A DNA stretch of 64,000 nt, taken from assembly GCA_963775935.1 (NCBI GenBank), contig CAVZKR010000002.1, forward strand, positions 186,001 through 250,000, read 5' to 3'. Position numbers and translations under genes: made by a program. Below, piece after piece: positions 62,360 through 64,000 of this stretch. Source of the DNA: JBBIPA01 sp963775935 (GTDB taxonomy: Bacteria; Chloroflexota; Dehalococcoidia; GIF9; UBA5629). The notes under the pieces were generated by a model, which was not told the DNA's origin, did no database searches, and saw only the letters and a program-made list of their open reading frames with translations. The number at the start of each line of letters is the position of its first letter. The first letter of the stretch is position 1.

Positions 62360-64000
62360 ATGAAAGAAAGCCGAAAAACAAAAGCTCAACTTATTGAAGA
62401 ACTGGACTTATTGCGTCAGAGGATTAAAAAAAAGGGCTTAGCAAAAACCAGGAGTGCTAGTGCAAAGCAACGTTTGAAGGATTCTGAAATTCGCTATAGA
62501 CGCCTTTTTGAAACAGCACAGGATGGGATATTGATTCTCGATGCAGAAACTGGTCAAATAATGGATGTCAATCCGTTTCTAATAGACATGTTGGGATATC
62601 CCTACAAGGAATTTATAGGAAAGAGGCTTTGGGAGATAGGACCATTCAAAGACATTGAGGCAAGTAAAATTGCCTATCGAGAATTGCAGGAGAAAGATTA
62701 CGTACGTTATGAGAATTTACCACTTGAAACCAGGGACAAACGTGAAATCCAGGTTGAATTTGTATCCAATATATATAAAGTCAATCATTCCCGCATTATC
62801 CAGTGCAATATCCGCAACATCACCGAACGCAGGGAGATAGAAAATGGTCTGGAAAAGACCCGAAAAGAACTGGAGGTTATTAAAAAATCCGCAGATGAAG
62901 TCAATGAATTCGCTGAGAGCATCATCAACACTGTGCGTGAACCCTTAATTTCTTTGGATCAAGACCTCAGGGTGGTCACCGTCAGCCGCTCCTTCTATGA
63001 ATTCTTCAAGGTAAAACCTGAAGATACCGTGGGACATCTTATTTATGACCTGGGCAATAAACAGTGGGATATCCCCAAGCTGCGGGAACTGCTGGAAACC
63101 ATCCTTCCCCAAAAAGCAACCTTTGATAACTATGAGGTTGAACACGATTTTGCTTCCGTGGGCAGGCGCATAATGCTTCTGAATGCCCGTCAGATTCAAA
63201 GAGTGTTGGGCAAAGAACGGATCATCCTCCTGGCCATTGAGGACATCACAGAACGCAAACAGATTGAAAGGCAGCTGAGATTTCATGCAGAGGTGCTCGA
63301 CAAGATTAGTGATGCGGTAGTTGTCATTGATAATAAGCACATAGTTCAGTACTGGAATAAAGGTGCAGAACGACTGTATGGCTTAAGTGAGGAGGAGGCG
63401 TCTGGACAGCCTTTAGAGGAATGTTATCACTATCTCTGGGTGAAACCCGAAGATGAGCAGGCTTCAGTACAAGCATTGGAAACAAGAGGGTTTTGGTCAG
63501 GAGACAATATACATATAAAGCGAGATGGAGTGCGGTTATATGTTCAGTCATCAGTAAGCACGATAAAAGACAAGGACGGCAAGGTAATAGGGATGCTGGC
63601 CGTTATCCGTGACATCACCGGGCGCACAGAATTAGACCTTTTGAAAGACGAGTTCATCGGCCTGGTATCACACGAAATGCGCACACCGCTGACGGTTATT
63701 ATAGGGGGCCTCGATACAGCCCTGAGCAAGGGTGATCTCCTTCCTCAGGATGAGATAAACGAACTTCTTAACAATGCCCTTTACGAGGCTGTCTCGTTGT
63801 CTCACATTCTGGAGAATCTGCTTGAACTTTCCCGCACGCAGGCCAAACGGTTGTTGCTCTTCCCCGAGCCAATGAGAATTGAGAAGCTGGCAAAGGATGT
63901 GGTTAAGGAATTCAAAGGGCAATCTGCGCACCAGTTTATACTGGATTTTCCCAGCGAGATACCACCGGTAGAAGCCGATACGTTACGAGTCAGGCGGATA
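62360..64000 (+). CDS. Multi-PAS sensor histidine kinase (partial at window end)
   Basis: The frame is open from ATG to the window end (547 codons). A charged N-terminal coiled coil is followed by three PAS domains: RRLFETAQDGILILDAETGQ (residues 53-165), SIINTVREPLISLDQDLRVV (190-300) and VLDKISDAVVVIDNKHIVQY (312-425). HisKA follows with FIGLVSHEMRTPLTVIIGGL, whose His is phosphorylated; the ATPase domain begins at the edge. No membrane helix, so it is a soluble sensor. Probably pairs with the divergent OmpR-type regulator. Confidence 0.92.
   Translation, partial: MKESRKTKAQLIEELDLLRQRIKKKGLAKTRSASAKQRLKDSEIRYRRLFETAQDGILILDAETGQIMDVNPFLIDMLGYPYKEFIGKRLWEIGPFKDIEASKIAYRELQEKDYVRYENLPLETRDKREIQVEFVSNIYKVNHSRIIQCNIRNITERREIENGLEKTRKELEVIKKSADEVNEFAESIINTVREPLISLDQDLRVVTVSRSFYEFFKVKPEDTVGHLIYDLGNKQWDIPKLRELLETILPQKATFDNYEVEHDFASVGRRIMLLNARQIQRVLGKERIILLAIEDITERKQIERQLRFHAEVLDKISDAVVVIDNKHIVQYWNKGAERLYGLSEEEASGQPLEECYHYLWVKPEDEQASVQALETRGFWSGDNIHIKRDGVRLYVQSSVSTIKDKDGKVIGMLAVIRDITGRTELDLLKDEFIGLVSHEMRTPLTVIIGGLDTALSKGDLLPQDEINELLNNALYEAVSLSHILENLLELSRTQAKRLLLFPEPMRIEKLAKDVVKEFKGQSAHQFILDFPSEIPPVEADTLRVRRI

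Noticed and set aside
1..64000. tRNA or rRNA genes
   Set aside because: No cloverleaf-like or rRNA-like sequence was recognised; a dedicated scan could still find one.

Overview
The window looks like a chromosomal segment of a strictly anaerobic bacterium, most likely Dehalococcoidia (Chloroflexota) or a close relative. This is inferred from the gene set: a transhydroxylase-type molybdoenzyme, a tungsten-type aldehyde ferredoxin oxidoreductase, AmmeMemoRadiSam genes, IPT/TIG surface proteins with tubulin-like GTPases, frequent TTG/GTG starts, and the gene-by-gene character. No rRNA or tRNA gene was seen, so the placement is not proven.

Layout. 1-5.3 kb: the end of a MoeA-like gene and assorted single genes (cupin, SDR, PrsW protease, alpha/beta hydrolase, zinc-ribbon protein). 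5.6-13.7 kb: a catabolic cluster on the plus strand (transhydroxylase large and small subunits, PF04199 cyclase-type hydrolase, BKACE-type beta-keto acid cleavage enzyme, SDR, two small cupins, 3-hydroxyacyl-CoA-dehydrogenase-like protein), facing an aldehyde ferredoxin oxidoreductase. Together these fit anaerobic breakdown of pyrogallol/phloroglucinol-type compounds: transhydroxylation, ring reduction, hydrolytic ring opening, oxidation to a beta-diketo acid and cleavage with acetyl-CoA. 15.8-25.2 kb: a phage head-type cluster on the minus strand (HTH protein, portal, scaffold, capsid, decoration, connector, hub-like protein), with several 1-nt frameshifts and no integrase, lysis or replication genes. 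Its terminase genes lie 26 kb away at 51.3-53.1 kb, on the same strand and in the expected order.

25.5-40.4 kb: an envelope and housekeeping block: two IPT/TIG proteins, a 1269-residue BNR-repeat surface protein, a GIY-YIG nuclease, a lipoprotein, pyrG, a transaldolase-family gene, rho and a tubulin/FtsZ-like GTPase. 40.5-51.3 kb: an AT-rich island inserted into a copy of a dispersed repeat. It carries a TetR regulator, three tiny membrane proteins and a trehalose/osmotic operon (otsA, otsB, mscS, treT-like). otsA is split by a 3.4-kb IS1595-type element with methyltransferase, P63C and HNH passengers. 53-64 kb: lipoproteins, a hydrolase, rarA, a degenerate second tubulin-like gene, the three AmmeMemoRadiSam genes, two DUF3096-type mini-proteins, an OmpR-type regulator and a divergent multi-PAS histidine kinase cut off by the window end.

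Three themes stand out. (1) A palindromic repeat with ends TGTCATTGCGAG...CTCGCAATGACA occurs at about 14 places, and one copy carries a GIY-YIG nuclease gene in its centre, which may be the mobility gene of the family. (2) A palindrome of the form AGAACAATTGTTCT sits in the spacer of three promoters: upstream of the terminase genes, of the portal operon and of a Cys-rich gene beside the AmmeMemoRadiSam genes. This looks like a LexA/SOS-type regulon tying the split phage-like locus together. (3) Several genes have single-base lesions or lack an ATG/GTG/TTG start (AUA or AUU in the right place); these may be real decay or assembly error.
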